Program-made: the position numbers and the translations under genes
Origin: UBA6115 sp040776985
GTDB lineage: Bacteria > Bacillota > Clostridia > Christensenellales > Aristaeellaceae
DNA: 64,000 nt
Reading direction: 5' to 3'
NCBI GenBank assembly: GCA_040776985.1
Contig: JAXGZL010000002.1
Coordinates: 868,001 to 932,000 of the forward strand
Shown: positions 1-8,264 of the stretch, in pieces
Layout: every line of letters starts with the position of its first letter
Position numbering within the stretch: the stretch's first letter is position 1
Notes under the pieces: generated by a model
The model's input: the letters and a program-made list of their open reading frames with translations, nothing else
Told to the model about the DNA's origin: nothing
The model's database searches: none

Positions 1-189
1 ACTGCTGTCCCCCCGGAAGCTGTCCCATTTTCTGTAGGCTTTCAGAAAGGTTTCCTGCACGGCGTCCCGCGCCATCTCCTCGTCCTTCAGGTACAGAAAG
101 CACATGCGAAGAAGGGAATTGCCATGCTCCGCCATCAGACGGGCCATCCTTGAATCCAGCGCCGTGTCAGGCGCCTGGGTCGCGCGCAT
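1..189 (-). CDS. ECF-family RNA polymerase sigma factor, N-terminal part (runs off window)
   Basis: Only the first 63 codons lie in the window and the frame is open to the edge. The visible part is sigma region 2: a helix with R-M-C-F-L-Y-L-K-D followed by the core-binding pattern D-A-V-Q-E-T-F-L-K-A-Y. It closely resembles the two complete ECF sigma factors near 52.3-53.5 kb, which share the YLKD and DAVQ-FLKAY blocks. The start is ATG at 189, behind a strong AAGGAGGTG site. The promoter-recognition region 4 and any partner membrane protein lie outside the window. A possible self-recognised promoter is at 214-240. Family assignment is firm; the stimulus is unknown. Confidence 0.85.
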   Translation of the reverse strand, partial: MRATQAPDTALDSRMARLMAEHGNSLLRMCFLYLKDEEMARDAVQETFLKAYRKWDSFRGDSS

Positions 190-213
190 CTCCCCACCTC
201 CTTCTATCCGTTA

Positions 214-240
214 GACGACAGTTTCCCCGAAAAGGTCTCA
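214..240 (-). promoter_or_regulatory. Candidate ECF-type promoter of the sigma gene
   Basis: Read on the minus strand, TGAGAC (235-240) lies 17 bp from CGTC (214-217). This resembles the TGAAAC / CGTC pattern of Bacillota ECF sigma factors. CGTCT also lies just upstream of both other ECF sigma genes in this window. Auto-regulation is inferred from this pattern only. Confidence 0.35.
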
Positions 241-242
241 GC

Positions 243-273
243 AAAAAAAGAAAACCCGGGGAAAATCCCCAGG
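243..273 (-). terminator. Intrinsic terminator of the panT-like/coaX pair
   Basis: On the minus strand a GC-rich hairpin (CCTGGGGA / TCCCCGGG) is followed by TTTTCTTTTTTT, about 20 bp past the coaX stop codon. Confidence 0.8.
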
Positions 274-293
274 TCATGTAAAGCAGCCTGTCA

Positions 294-1088
294 TCAGACG
301 GGCTGAGCGTCTTTCTGAGCGCCGAAGTTCTTCTCATACACCAGCCGGATGCCCTTTAAGGTGAGCAGGCCATCAATATGGTCAATCACCTTTGATTCCT
401 GGGCGATCAGATGGGCAAAGCCACCAGTAGCAATCACGGGAACCTGCTTTTCCCCCATCTCCTCCTTCATCCGCTCCACGATGTAGTTTACCTGGCCCAC
501 ATAGCCATACAGCAGGCCAGACTGCAGGTTGGTGATGGTGCTGCGGGCGATGATCTTCTCCGGAATCACCATTTCAAAGTGGGGCAGCTTGGAGGTTCCC
601 TTGACCACAGCCTCCTGGGAAAGCCGGACGCCGGTGCAGATGCAGCCCCCCAGAAAATCCCCCTTGCGGGAGATGGCACCAAAGCTGGTGGCGGAGCCAA
701 AGTCAATGTAGATGCAGGGGGCGCCATACAAAGCGCTGGCCGCCACGGTGTTGCAAATGCGGTCGCTGCCCAGCTCCCGGGGGTTTTCATACAGGATGTT
801 GATGCCGGTTTTGATGCCAGGCACCACAAAATGCGGCTCCATGCCAAAGAAATCCCGGCACATGTGTTCAATGGTGAAGTTCACCGTGGGCACCACGGAG
901 GAAATCATGATCCCTTCCACCACGCTGGTGGAAAGCCCCGCATGGTGGAACATCCCCTCCATGATGATGCCGTACTCGTCCGAGGTGCTGGACAGGCTGG
1001 TGGCGATACGCCAGGATTGCACCAGTTCAAAGCCGGAGAAGAGCGCGGTCTTGATGTTGGTGTTGCCGATGTCAAGGGTCAGGATCAT
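294..1088 (-). CDS. coaX: Type III pantothenate kinase
   Basis: Phosphorylates pantothenate in the first step of coenzyme A synthesis; cytosolic ASKHA-fold enzyme. At 264 aa the length is normal for CoaX. Visible motifs are the phosphate-binding D-I-G-N-T-N (residues 6-11), G-S-D-R (107-110), D-F-G-S-A-T-S (129-135) and a second glycine loop G-G-C-I-C-T-G (147-153). The last two differ slightly from the usual DxGTAxT and GGxxxPG patterns. It lies 16 bp downstream of an ECF-transporter S component, so uptake and phosphorylation are probably co-expressed. The start ATG has AAAGGAGGG (1098-1106) upstream, but that site can pair with CCTCC between it and the start codon. Confidence 0.93.
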   Translation of the reverse strand: MILTLDIGNTNIKTALFSGFELVQSWRIATSLSSTSDEYGIIMEGMFHHAGLSTSVVEGIMISSVVPTVNFTIEHMCRDFFGMEPHFVVPGIKTGINILYENPRELGSDRICNTVAASALYGAPCIYIDFGSATSFGAISRKGDFLGGCICTGVRLSQEAVVKGTSKLPHFEMVIPEKIIARSTITNLQSGLLYGYVGQVNYIVERMKEEMGEKQVPVIATGGFAHLIAQESKVIDHIDGLLTLKGIRLVYEKNFGAQKDAQPV

Positions 1089-1104
1089 GAGGAGGTTCCC
1101 TCCT

Positions 1105-1692
1105 TTAGTTGGAATGCCGGATGGTCAGCCCCGCCTTTTTCAGGGCCGTCATCACTGGTACAGATACGATGGCTGCCGCAATGGCCTCAGGAATGCCGGC
1201 AAACAGCACAATGCTGCCCAGCGTCCCCAGGATAGCTGCGTGGTCCAGTCCAATGGTGATATAAAACAGCAGCAGCAGGCCCAGGTAAAACACCGTATTG
1301 GTGAAGGAGCCTGCCAGGGCGGCCAGGGTGATGGCCTTTTTCTCCTGCCGGCTGCCCAGCGCCCGGTAGAGCTGATGACTGACCAGGGGCAGCAGCAGCC
1401 GGGGCACATAGCACAGGGCAACCAGGTAGAGCACATTGTTCTGCACCACCGGCATCACCAGGGCGGAGGGCGCCGTCATGCCTACATAAAAGCTGACCGA
1501 GCCAAAGGTCAGCCCCAGGGTGAGGCCCGCGCCAAGGCCCAGCAGCAGGGTGCCGATGATAACAGGGATGCAAAGCAGCGTCACATAGATGGGCCCCACA
1601 TGGAGCAGGCCGATGGGGGTCAGCCCCATCAGCACCACCAGAGCCATCAGGATGCTCAGTGCCGTCAGATACCGAATCTGGTCCTTTTTCAT
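1105..1692 (-). CDS. ECF transporter S component, probably pantothenate (PanT-like)
   Basis: A 195-aa, very hydrophobic protein with about six membrane segments, a short basic N terminus and a Gly/Leu-rich middle. This is typical of substrate-binding S components of energy-coupling-factor vitamin transporters. No ATPase or T-component gene is nearby, as expected for group II systems that share one energizing module. Pantothenate specificity is inferred from the directly downstream coaX. The start ATG is preceded by CGGAGGAAAC, and a consensus promoter lies at 1783-1811. The alternative is an S component for another small vitamin or precursor. Confidence 0.8.
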   Translation of the reverse strand: MKKDQIRYLTALSILMALVVLMGLTPIGLLHVGPIYVTLLCIPVIIGTLLLGLGAGLTLGLTFGSVSFYVGMTAPSALVMPVVQNNVLYLVALCYVPRLLLPLVSHQLYRALGSRQEKKAITLAALAGSFTNTVFYLGLLLLFYITIGLDHAAILGTLGSIVLFAGIPEAIAAAIVSVPVMTALKKAGLTIRHSN

Positions 1693-1782
1693 GTTTCCTC
1701 CGTTCAGGCTCCGTCATCAGGATGCCCTACGTAATTTGGGTTCCGGGGTCTTCGTCCGGCTCCAGGGGATACCGGCGGATGC

Positions 1783-1811
1783 ATCATAACAAGGCAAATA
1801 TACCCTGTCAA
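1783..1811 (-). promoter_or_regulatory. Sigma-A promoter for the S-component/coaX operon
   Basis: On the minus strand TTGACA (1806-1811) and TATGAT (1783-1788) are separated by 17 bp. The predicted leader is about 85 nt. Confidence 0.75.
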
Positions 1812-1812
1812 C

Positions 1813-1831
1813 GCATGTTAAAGCATGTTAA
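1813..1831 (-). repeat. Tandem 9-bp boxes upstream of the -35 element
   Basis: TTAACATGC occurs twice with a 10-bp period (1823-1831 and 1813-1821) directly upstream of the -35 box and overlapping the stop codon of the neighbouring secreted-protein gene. The helical-turn spacing suggests binding by an unknown regulator. Confidence 0.4.
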
Positions 1832-2715
1832 TACCAGGTCTGACCAAAGACATTGATATAGAAATTATCCACATAAGTATAGTTGAAGGTGGTGGGGTCC
1901 GTTTGCATGTCCGCGGGCAGGGATTTGATGTTCCGGTCCTTCTTTTCCGCCAGGCTGTCATACAGGTAGCTGAAGCGCTTGATGCGGGAGCCCAGGTTGC
2001 CCTCCACCGTTTCCAGCTTATACACGCCGTTTTCCATGGGGGTCACCGCAGTGATCAGGCCCACATGGGTGTAGGGGGTGCTGCCCCGGCGCCCATAGAT
2101 GATATAATAGCCTGGCTCCGGGATGTTGGACAGGCGGTTGCGGCTCTGAAAGCCCTCAAACAGCTTGGTCTGGGAGGCCTGGCGCACTGCGAACAGGGAG
2201 CCGTCCGTCAGGGGCGGCGCGTTTTTCGCCCGGTACTCCTTGTTCATTTCAATGCCGGCGTTCTCATAATGATAGCCTACAAAGGCGCCACACCAGCCAA
2301 AGCCGTTTTTGGCGGCAGGGTTGAACCACTGGGTGTACTGGTTGTATTTGGGGAAGGGCTTTTCACTGGCGGCTGCCCAGTCAGCGATAGCCGCCTCAAT
2401 CACCTGCTGCACCTGGTCCGGCACCGGCTTGTTGCCCACCTTCACTTCAACGCGCACCAGGGGATTGCCCTTCTTATCCTTGCAAAGAACCAGGGTATAG
2501 CCCTCAGACACAGCAGAAACCACGCCCTTGTCAGACACCGTGGCGATGTCCGGGTGCTCAGTTTCCCAGCTTCCATTGCCTTCAATGGGCTGGCTGGTTT
2601 CCCCTTCCTGCATCACCAGCAGCACCAGCCTGGGGGGCTTTACCTTGGCCGCCTGGCCTGAAAGCAGGGAAAACACCAGCAAAAGCGACAGCATGGCTGT
2701 GATCAGTTTCTTCAT
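1828..2715 (-). CDS. Secreted Ig-like (BIG2) and CHAP amidase/peptidase domain protein
   Basis: A 295-aa exported protein. Residues 1-22 form a signal peptide ending Q-A-A with no lipobox cysteine. Residues about 28-93 look like a BIG2 Ig-like domain (P-D-I-A-T-V, then G-V-V-S-A-V-S-E-G). Residues about 105-290 look like a CHAP cysteine amidohydrolase: Cys142 in G-W-C-G-A-F-V and His217 in T-H-V-G-L are the likely catalytic pair. A role in cell-wall peptide or amide cleavage is known for the family and inferred here. The start ATG follows AAGGAGGATGGA. It is a separate transcription unit from its neighbours. Confidence 0.8.
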   Translation of the reverse strand: MKKLITAMLSLLLVFSLLSGQAAKVKPPRLVLLVMQEGETSQPIEGNGSWETEHPDIATVSDKGVVSAVSEGYTLVLCKDKKGNPLVRVEVKVGNKPVPDQVQQVIEAAIADWAAASEKPFPKYNQYTQWFNPAAKNGFGWCGAFVGYHYENAGIEMNKEYRAKNAPPLTDGSLFAVRQASQTKLFEGFQSRNRLSNIPEPGYYIIYGRRGSTPYTHVGLITAVTPMENGVYKLETVEGNLGSRIKRFSYLYDSLAEKKDRNIKSLPADMQTDPTTFNYTYVDNFYINVFGQTWY

Positions 2716-2754
2716 TCCATCCTCCTTGATTGTGACAGGGTCAGAGTCCCCTAA

Positions 2755-2782
2755 AGCATAAACCTTTATGGGGAAAGGTCAA
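2755..2782 (-). promoter_or_regulatory. Probable promoter of the CHAP-protein gene
   Basis: On the minus strand TTGACC (2777-2782) and TATGCT (2755-2760) are 16 bp apart, about 40 bp before the start codon. Confidence 0.5.
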
Positions 2783-2805
2783 GTCCCATCTGCTTCACCA
2801 GAGGG

Positions 2806-3654
2806 TCAAAGCAGTTCCTTCAGCCGCAGGGAGGCTGCGTACACCTGGTTTTTCTTTTCCCCCTGATCCACCAGGGCTGCCATGGCCTCTCTTAGGGATT
2901 GGCCTTTTTGCATCTCCTCCACCAGCCTGGCTTCCAGGCTGATTTCGCTTTCAGGGGAGGGCTTGTCCATGGCTGTCTCCGTCAGGCGCAGCACCGCGCA
3001 GTATTCTCCTTTTTCCGTCTTGTCATTGCGCTTCAGGGCGTCAAGCACCACTTCCACGGTGCCCCGAAGGGTTTTCTCGTGCAGCTTGGTCAGATCACAA
3101 CTGACCGACACCAAAATGCCCGGGTACACCTCCGCCACCGTTTCCATCAGCGCGATGATCCGGTGGGGGGATTCGTGCAGCACCGCCAGCTGGGTGACGC
3201 CAGCCATCCCCTTCAACTTTTCCACCAGTTCGCTTTTCTTCCGGGGCAGGAAGCCAAAGAAAGTGAACTCCTTGTCCTCAAAGCCGCTGACGGACAGCGC
3301 CGCCGCAAAGGCGCTGGGGCCCGGTATTGTGACCACCTCAAAGCCCGCCTCTGCCACTGCATTCACCATCAGGGCCCCCGGATCTGAGATGCCGGGCGTG
3401 CCCGCATCCGTCACCAGGGCGATGGCCAGGTCTTCCTGGGCCATGCGCTCCACAATCTGCCCGCTTTTATAGCGCTCATTGTGCTCATGGCAGCTTTCCA
3501 GAGGCGTTTTGATCTGGCAGGCGGACAATAGCTTGCGGGTTACCCGGGTGTCCTCCGCCAGGATCAGGTCAACCTCTTTCAAAACGCGAAGCGCCCGGGG
3601 GCTTAGATCCTCCAGGTTGCCAATGGGGGTGGCCACCACGTACAGAATGCTCAT
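2806..3654 (-). CDS. rsmI: 16S rRNA (cytidine1402-2'-O)-methyltransferase RsmI
   Basis: SAM-dependent tetrapyrrole-methylase-fold enzyme that 2'-O-methylates C1402 in the ribosomal P site. The N terminus has the hallmark V-V-A-T-P-I-G-N-L-E-D. It is followed by A-E-D-T-R and G-T-P-G-I-S-D-P-G, the nucleotide- and SAM-binding loops. Length is 282 aa, normal for the family. The start at 3654 overlaps the rsmH stop by 4 bp (ATGA). A longer in-frame extension inside rsmH has no homology to the family and was not used. Translation is probably coupled to rsmH, which modifies the same base. Confidence 0.95.
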   Translation of the reverse strand: MSILYVVATPIGNLEDLSPRALRVLKEVDLILAEDTRVTRKLLSACQIKTPLESCHEHNERYKSGQIVERMAQEDLAIALVTDAGTPGISDPGALMVNAVAEAGFEVVTIPGPSAFAAALSVSGFEDKEFTFFGFLPRKKSELVEKLKGMAGVTQLAVLHESPHRIIALMETVAEVYPGILVSVSCDLTKLHEKTLRGTVEVVLDALKRNDKTEKGEYCAVLRLTETAMDKPSPESEISLEARLVEEMQKGQSLREAMAALVDQGEKKNQVYAASLRLKELL

Positions 3655-4592
3655 GCCCGTTTCACCGCCAAGCGCAGCTTGGCGCTTCTGGCCCTGGGGT
3701 TGTCTTCCGCCTCCTCTGGGCTGGCTGCCTTGGGGAAGCCCTTGGGCAGGGTGACCACTGGCTTCTTCCCGCAAACGCATACCGGCATTTTGGGCGGGCA
3801 CTCACAGCCCACCTCCAGCCGTTTGAAGGTCTGCTTTACTATCCGGTCTTCAATGGAATGAAAGCTGATCACACATAGCCTGCCGCCGGGGGCCAGCATG
3901 TCCACCCAGTCTTCCAGGGCCTGCCTGAGGGGCGCTATTTCATCGTTCACCGCGATGCGCACCGCCTGAAAGGTGCGCCTGGCCGGGTGCCCTTCCTCCT
4001 TCTGGCGCACTGCCTTGGGGATGGCCTTGTCCACCGCCCTCACCAGGTCGCCCGTGCGGGAGAAGGGCTGCACCCGCCGCATTTCAAGGATGATCTGGGC
4101 AATCCTGGCTGCCCAACGCTCATCCGCATAGTCGTACAGGGCCTGCCGGATGGTTTCCTCGGCGCTTTCGTTCAGCCACTGGGCGGCTGTGATGCCGCCG
4201 CCCTGGTCCATCCGCATGTCAAGGGGCGCATCCTCATGATAGGAGAAGCCCCGCTCCCGGCTGTCCAGCTGCCAGGAGGACACGCCCAGATCCAGCAGCG
4301 CCCCATCCAATACGATGTCCGGCAACAGCGCCTTTACATCGTGGAAGTTGCCCTGAATCAGGCTGAGCCGCCTGTCCTCCCCCAGGCGCTTCCGGCTGGC
4401 CGCCAGGGCCTCCTGGTCCCGGTCAATGCCAAAGAGCCTGCCCTTGTTATTCAGCTGTTCCAGAATGCCCGCGCTGTGCCCTCCGCCGCCGATGGTGCCG
4501 TCCGCATAGATGCCCTCCAGCCTTATGGCAAGGGCTGCCAGCGTTTCCTCATACAGCACCGGCAGGTGGTGAAAGGCCTGGGGCTGGCTCAT
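3651..4592 (-). CDS. rsmH: 16S rRNA (cytosine1402-N4)-methyltransferase RsmH
   Basis: Methylates N4 of C1402 in 16S rRNA; with RsmI it makes the doubly modified m4Cm1402. The 313-aa protein begins H-H-L-P-V-L-Y-E-E and shows the SAM loop D-G-T-I-G-G-G-G-H-S (about 31-40), D-L-G-V-S-S-W-Q-L-D and the late motif S-F-H-S-I-E-D-R-I-V-K. RsmH is usually mraW in the cell-division cluster. Here it sits between valS (4-bp overlap) and rsmI (4-bp overlap), with no division genes in view. Identification is firm. Confidence 0.95.
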   Translation of the reverse strand: MSQPQAFHHLPVLYEETLAALAIRLEGIYADGTIGGGGHSAGILEQLNNKGRLFGIDRDQEALAASRKRLGEDRRLSLIQGNFHDVKALLPDIVLDGALLDLGVSSWQLDSRERGFSYHEDAPLDMRMDQGGGITAAQWLNESAEETIRQALYDYADERWAARIAQIILEMRRVQPFSRTGDLVRAVDKAIPKAVRQKEEGHPARRTFQAVRIAVNDEIAPLRQALEDWVDMLAPGGRLCVISFHSIEDRIVKQTFKRLEVGCECPPKMPVCVCGKKPVVTLPKGFPKAASPEEAEDNPRARSAKLRLAVKRA

Positions 4593-7237
4593 GCCTTCAG
4601 CTCCTGGATACGGCGGGTGATTGTGTGAAGCATCTCCTGGTTGGTGAGGATTTTCTCCCGCTCTGCCTGCACCAGGTGTTCCGGCGCCTTGGCCACAAAG
4701 CCGGGGTTGTTCAGCTTGCCCTCGCCCCTTTTTATCTCTTCCTGCAGGTTTTTCGCTTCCTTCTCCAGGCGCGCCACCTCTTTTTCAATGTCCACCAGTT
4801 CCCCCAGGGGGATCAGCACCTCGCCAGCAGGACAGATGGCGGACACCGTCTTTTCATCCAGGGTTTTGTCCTTTTCGATCAGACTCAAATCCCTGGCCCC
4901 TGCCAGGCGCTGGAAGTAGTGGGCGGCCTCCTGAAGCGGGGCTGCCCAGCCTTCAGACGCCTTGATATACAGGCTGGCCCGCTGCCCGGGCTGCACCTTC
5001 AGCTCCTGCCTAAGGGCCCTGATAGCGCGGATCATGTCCATGACGCCGGTCATCTGGCTTTCCGCCTCGGCAAAGTTCAGCTCCTCCCTGGCTTCCGGCC
5101 AGGGCGCCTGCATGCAGGAAGCGCCCTCGTTGCCCGGCAGCAGGGCATACACGGTCTCGGTCAGATAGGGCATAAAGGGATGCAGCAGGCGCAGCAGCAC
5201 GGACAGCACATGGCTCAACACGCCGCGCACCTGGGCCTGACGCTCCGGCTCACCGCCAAACAGGTCGCCCTTGGACAGCTCGATATACCAGTCGCAGAAG
5301 TCATCCCAGGCAAAGTCATAAATCCCCTGGGCGGCCAGCATCAGGTCGCCGCTGTCCAGGTGGCTTGCCACCTGCTGAACGGTGCTGTTCATCCGGGACA
5401 GAATCCACTGGTCAGCCGGTTTCAGGCCCTGCAAATTCAGCGGTTCTTCGCCCTTCAGGTTCATCATCACAAAGCGGGCCGCGTTCCAGATTTTATTGGC
5501 AAAGTTGCGGGCAGCCTCGGTTTTCTCCCTGCTGAAGCGGGAGTCCGCCCCCGGCCCCACGCCAAAAACCAGGGAGAAGCGCAGGGCGTCCGCTCCATAC
5601 TCATCAATCAGCTCCAGGGGGTCAATGCCATTGCCCAGGGATTTGGACATTTTGCGCCCCAACTCATCCCGCAGAAGACCATGGATCAGCACCTGGGAGA
5701 AAGGCGTTTCCCCCATGAACTCAATGCCGGAGAAAATCATCCGCGCCACCCAGAAGAAGATGATGTCATAGCCGGTCACCAGGGCGTTGGTGGGATAGAA
5801 GTATTTCAGGTCAGCGGTCTCATCCGGCCATCCCAGGGTGGAAAAGGGCCACAGGGCAGAGGAGAACCAGGTGTCCAGCACATCCTCATCCTGCCTGAGG
5901 CTGCCGCTGCCGCAGTCCGGACAGGTATCCGGCGCATCGGCGGCTACAATGGTCTTGCCGCAGGCGTCGCAATACCACACCGGAATCCGGTGCCCCCACC
6001 ACAGCTGGCGGCTGATGCACCAGTCCTTGATGTTCTCCATCCAGTTGAAATAGGTCTTGGCAAAGCGCTCGGGAATAAACTGGGTCTCCCCCTCCCGCAC
6101 CGCCTGGATGGCAGGCTTTGCCAGGGGCTCCATCTTCACAAACCACTGCTGGCTGATCAGCGGCTCCACCCCGGTGTCGCAGCGGGAGCAGGCTCCCACA
6201 TTGTGGGTATAGTCCTGGGTCTTCACCAGCAGACCCTGTTTTGTCAGGTTTTCCAGCACCTTTTTTCTGGCCTCAGCAGCAGCCAGGCCCTGATATTCGA
6301 CGCCCGCCGCCTCGTTCATGCTGCCGTCATCGTTCATCACACGCAGGATAGCCAGGTTATGGCGCATGGCCACCTCATAGTCATTGGGGTCATGGGCCGG
6401 GGTCATCTTGACGGCGCCGGTGCCAAACGCCATCTCCACATAGTTGTCCGCCACCACAGGAATCAACCGGTCGGTCAGGGGCAGGCGCAGCATTTTCCCG
6501 ATCAGGTGGGTGTAGCGCTCATCCTCCGGGTTCACCGCCACGCCGGTATCGCCCAGCATGGTTTCAGGCCGTGTGGTGGCTACCACCAGACCCTCGCCCC
6601 CGTCGGCCTCCGGATAGCGGATATGCCAGAGATGGGCCTGCTTTTCCTCGTACTCCACCTCGATGTCGCTCAGCGCCGTGCGGCACACCGGACACCAGTT
6701 GATGATCCGCTCGCCCCGGTAGATCAGCCCTTTGTTGTACAGCCTGACAAAGACCTCCCGCACCGCCCTGGAGCAGCCCTCGTCCATGGTGAAGCGCTCC
6801 CGGCTCCAGTCACAGCTGGCCCCCATGCGGCGCAGCTGCTGGGTGATGCGGCCGCCGTACTCTTCCTTCCACTTCCAGGCACGCTCCAGAAAGCCCTCCC
6901 TGCCCAGCGTCTTTTTGCTGAGGCCTTCCTTTTCCATCTGCTCCACAATTTTTACTTCCGTGGCGATGGAGGCGTGGTCCGTGCCGGGCAGCCAGAGGGT
7001 GGCGTCCCCCAGCATCCGGTGATAGCGGATCAGGATGTCCTGCATGGTGGTGTCCCAGGCATGTCCCATGTGCAGTTGCCCCGTGATGTTGGGCGGAGGC
7101 ATCACAATGCAGTAAGGCTTTTTGTTTTCGTCCCGCCTGGGGGTAAAGGCGCCTGCCTTTTCCCAGCCTGCGTAGATCTCCTGCTCAATCGCCTGGGGGT
7201 TATAGGTCTTCTCCATCTGAAAGTCCTGTTCCACCAT
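4589..7237 (-). CDS. valS: Valyl-tRNA synthetase
   Basis: Class I aminoacyl-tRNA synthetase charging tRNA-Val, 882 aa. Motifs: the HIGH-type H-M-G-H at residues 56-59 within P-P-P-N-I-T-G, K-M-S-K-S near residue 529, an editing (CP1) domain between them, and a C-terminal coiled coil rich in E, K and A (about 810-880) typical of bacterial ValRS. The start ATG at 7237 follows TAAGGAGGAAACC. An upstream extension of the frame would run into the T-box leader and was rejected. A valine T-box controls it. It overlaps rsmH by 4 bp, so rRNA modification genes are co-transcribed. Confidence 0.97.
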   Translation of the reverse strand: MVEQDFQMEKTYNPQAIEQEIYAGWEKAGAFTPRRDENKKPYCIVMPPPNITGQLHMGHAWDTTMQDILIRYHRMLGDATLWLPGTDHASIATEVKIVEQMEKEGLSKKTLGREGFLERAWKWKEEYGGRITQQLRRMGASCDWSRERFTMDEGCSRAVREVFVRLYNKGLIYRGERIINWCPVCRTALSDIEVEYEEKQAHLWHIRYPEADGGEGLVVATTRPETMLGDTGVAVNPEDERYTHLIGKMLRLPLTDRLIPVVADNYVEMAFGTGAVKMTPAHDPNDYEVAMRHNLAILRVMNDDGSMNEAAGVEYQGLAAAEARKKVLENLTKQGLLVKTQDYTHNVGACSRCDTGVEPLISQQWFVKMEPLAKPAIQAVREGETQFIPERFAKTYFNWMENIKDWCISRQLWWGHRIPVWYCDACGKTIVAADAPDTCPDCGSGSLRQDEDVLDTWFSSALWPFSTLGWPDETADLKYFYPTNALVTGYDIIFFWVARMIFSGIEFMGETPFSQVLIHGLLRDELGRKMSKSLGNGIDPLELIDEYGADALRFSLVFGVGPGADSRFSREKTEAARNFANKIWNAARFVMMNLKGEEPLNLQGLKPADQWILSRMNSTVQQVASHLDSGDLMLAAQGIYDFAWDDFCDWYIELSKGDLFGGEPERQAQVRGVLSHVLSVLLRLLHPFMPYLTETVYALLPGNEGASCMQAPWPEAREELNFAEAESQMTGVMDMIRAIRALRQELKVQPGQRASLYIKASEGWAAPLQEAAHYFQRLAGARDLSLIEKDKTLDEKTVSAICPAGEVLIPLGELVDIEKEVARLEKEAKNLQEEIKRGEGKLNNPGFVAKAPEHLVQAEREKILTNQEMLHTITRRIQELKA

Positions 7238-7481
7238 GGTTTCCTCCTTATAAAACAAAAGGGCGCCACGCCATGAAGGACGGGCGACCCGTGGTACCAC
7301 CTTGCTTTGCGGCAATATAGCCGCCTTTGTATGCTGTAAGGGGCATGCCCCGGCGGTTCCTCGCCTTCCCTCGGAAGCGACCTTCCGCAGCCTTGACCCG
7401 GCACGCTCTCAGCCCTGGCGTGTCTTTCTGTGGGGCAGCCGCTGCGTACTCCTCTTCGTCAAAGGGACCGGTCAGGCTGTG
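7238..7481 (-). promoter_or_regulatory. T-box riboswitch leader of valS
   Basis: The 244-nt stretch between rpmF and valS holds no gene. On the minus strand it contains the T-box core GGTGGTACCACGGG, whose UGGU bulge (7296-7299) suits a tRNA with discriminator A. The candidate specifier is GTC followed by A (7395-7397), a valine codon. A competing hairpin, GGGTCGCC / GGCGCCC, precedes TTTTGTTTT just before the valS ribosome binding site. Uncharged tRNA-Val would favour readthrough. No separate promoter is obvious, so it may be read from the yceD/rpmF promoter. Confidence 0.85.
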
Positions 7482-7676
7482 TTATGCCTTGGCCTTGTCG
7501 TCATCCATGACGATAACCTGGCGGCCATTATAGCTGCCGCAGTTTTTGCACACCCGGTGTGCCAGCTTCATCTCGCGGCACTGGGGGCAGGCAACCAAAG
7601 TGGGTGCATTCAGCTTGTAATGCGTCCTGCGTCTGCGCCCCCGCGCACGGGAAACCTTGTATTTTGGCAGTGCCAT
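7482..7676 (-). CDS. rpmF: 50S ribosomal protein L32
   Basis: A 64-aa basic protein starting M-A-L-P-K-Y-K-V-S-R-A-R, with two CxxC knuckles (C-P-Q-C and C-K-N-C) that bind zinc, as in the zinc form of L32. It ends with an acidic-basic tail. It is 2 bp downstream of the DUF177 gene, the standard bacterial pairing, and shares its promoter at 8228-8256. Confidence 0.97.
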   Translation of the reverse strand: MALPKYKVSRARGRRRRTHYKLNAPTLVACPQCREMKLAHRVCKNCGSYNGRQVIVMDDDKAKA

Positions 7677-7678
7677 GT

Positions 7679-8197
7679 TTACACCTCCTGATCCTTTGTC
7701 AGCAACTGCTGCAGGGCCGAAAAAGGATGCGCTTCGGGCAGATCCTTCTGGCTGTCATCGTTGTCCTGGTCGGGCAGCTGGATCCCTTCGCAGCCTGCCC
7801 CGCAAACAAAGCGGATGGGCAGAGCCAGCAGGGCCAGTGTCAGCGCCAGGGGGTTGAGCTCCACCTTGGAGCCGGTAAAGGAGAACTGTTCTTCCCATGC
7901 CGCCCCGTCATCCTCCGGCATCGCCTGGTCCGTGTGGAGAAAGTTCTCCTCAATCGGGACAGAGATCGTGCAGGAAACGGGTTCCAGACATTTGGCACAG
8001 GATGCGTGGACGGTTGCCTTGAGGGTGCCCCGTAAAATCAGGGATTCCTCCGCCATGGCGTAGCTTCCTTCCAGCACCACCGGGTCCTGAAACCGGATGG
8101 TTTCGCCCAGGATTTCCTGAGGGGGCAGGCTTTCCTCATGTCTGAAGGGGAAGGCCTCACCCGGTGAGCGGAGCGCAGGGGATACATCCAGCATCAT
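7679..8197 (-). CDS. yceD: DUF177/YceD family protein, 23S rRNA accumulation
   Basis: A 172-aa protein of the YceD/DUF177 family, almost always encoded next to rpmF and linked to 23S rRNA accumulation. It has the conserved C-A-K-C-L-E-P pattern mid-protein, a second cysteine pair (C-G-A-G-C) and an acidic C-terminal half. The start is set at 8197, after GGGGGTG. A start further upstream at 8236 would lie inside the -10 region of the promoter and can be excluded. The family call is firm; the molecular role is only partly known. Confidence 0.85.
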   Translation of the reverse strand: MMLDVSPALRSPGEAFPFRHEESLPPQEILGETIRFQDPVVLEGSYAMAEESLILRGTLKATVHASCAKCLEPVSCTISVPIEENFLHTDQAMPEDDGAAWEEQFSFTGSKVELNPLALTLALLALPIRFVCGAGCEGIQLPDQDNDDSQKDLPEAHPFSALQQLLTKDQEV

Positions 8198-8227
8198 GCA
8201 GCCAACACCCCCATGCGAACGGAAGAT

Positions 8228-8256
8228 ATTATACAAAGGCAGGGAACCCTTGTCAA
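8228..8256 (-). promoter_or_regulatory. Consensus sigma-A promoter for yceD-rpmF
   Basis: On the minus strand TTGACA (8251-8256), a 17-bp spacer and TATAAT (8228-8233) give a perfect consensus, with a leader of about 25 nt to the yceD start. Confidence 0.9.
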
Positions 8257-8264
8257 ACCTATTT

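Noticed and set aside
2806..3801. Longer RsmI starting within rsmH
   Set aside because: The extra residues are out-of-frame rsmH sequence; the family N terminus begins at 3654.
4625..7276. Very long open frame antisense to valS (883 codons)
   Set aside because: valS on the other strand has all class I motifs and a T-box; the antisense frame is His/Gln/Gly-rich with no recognisable domain, typical of GC-rich shadow frames.
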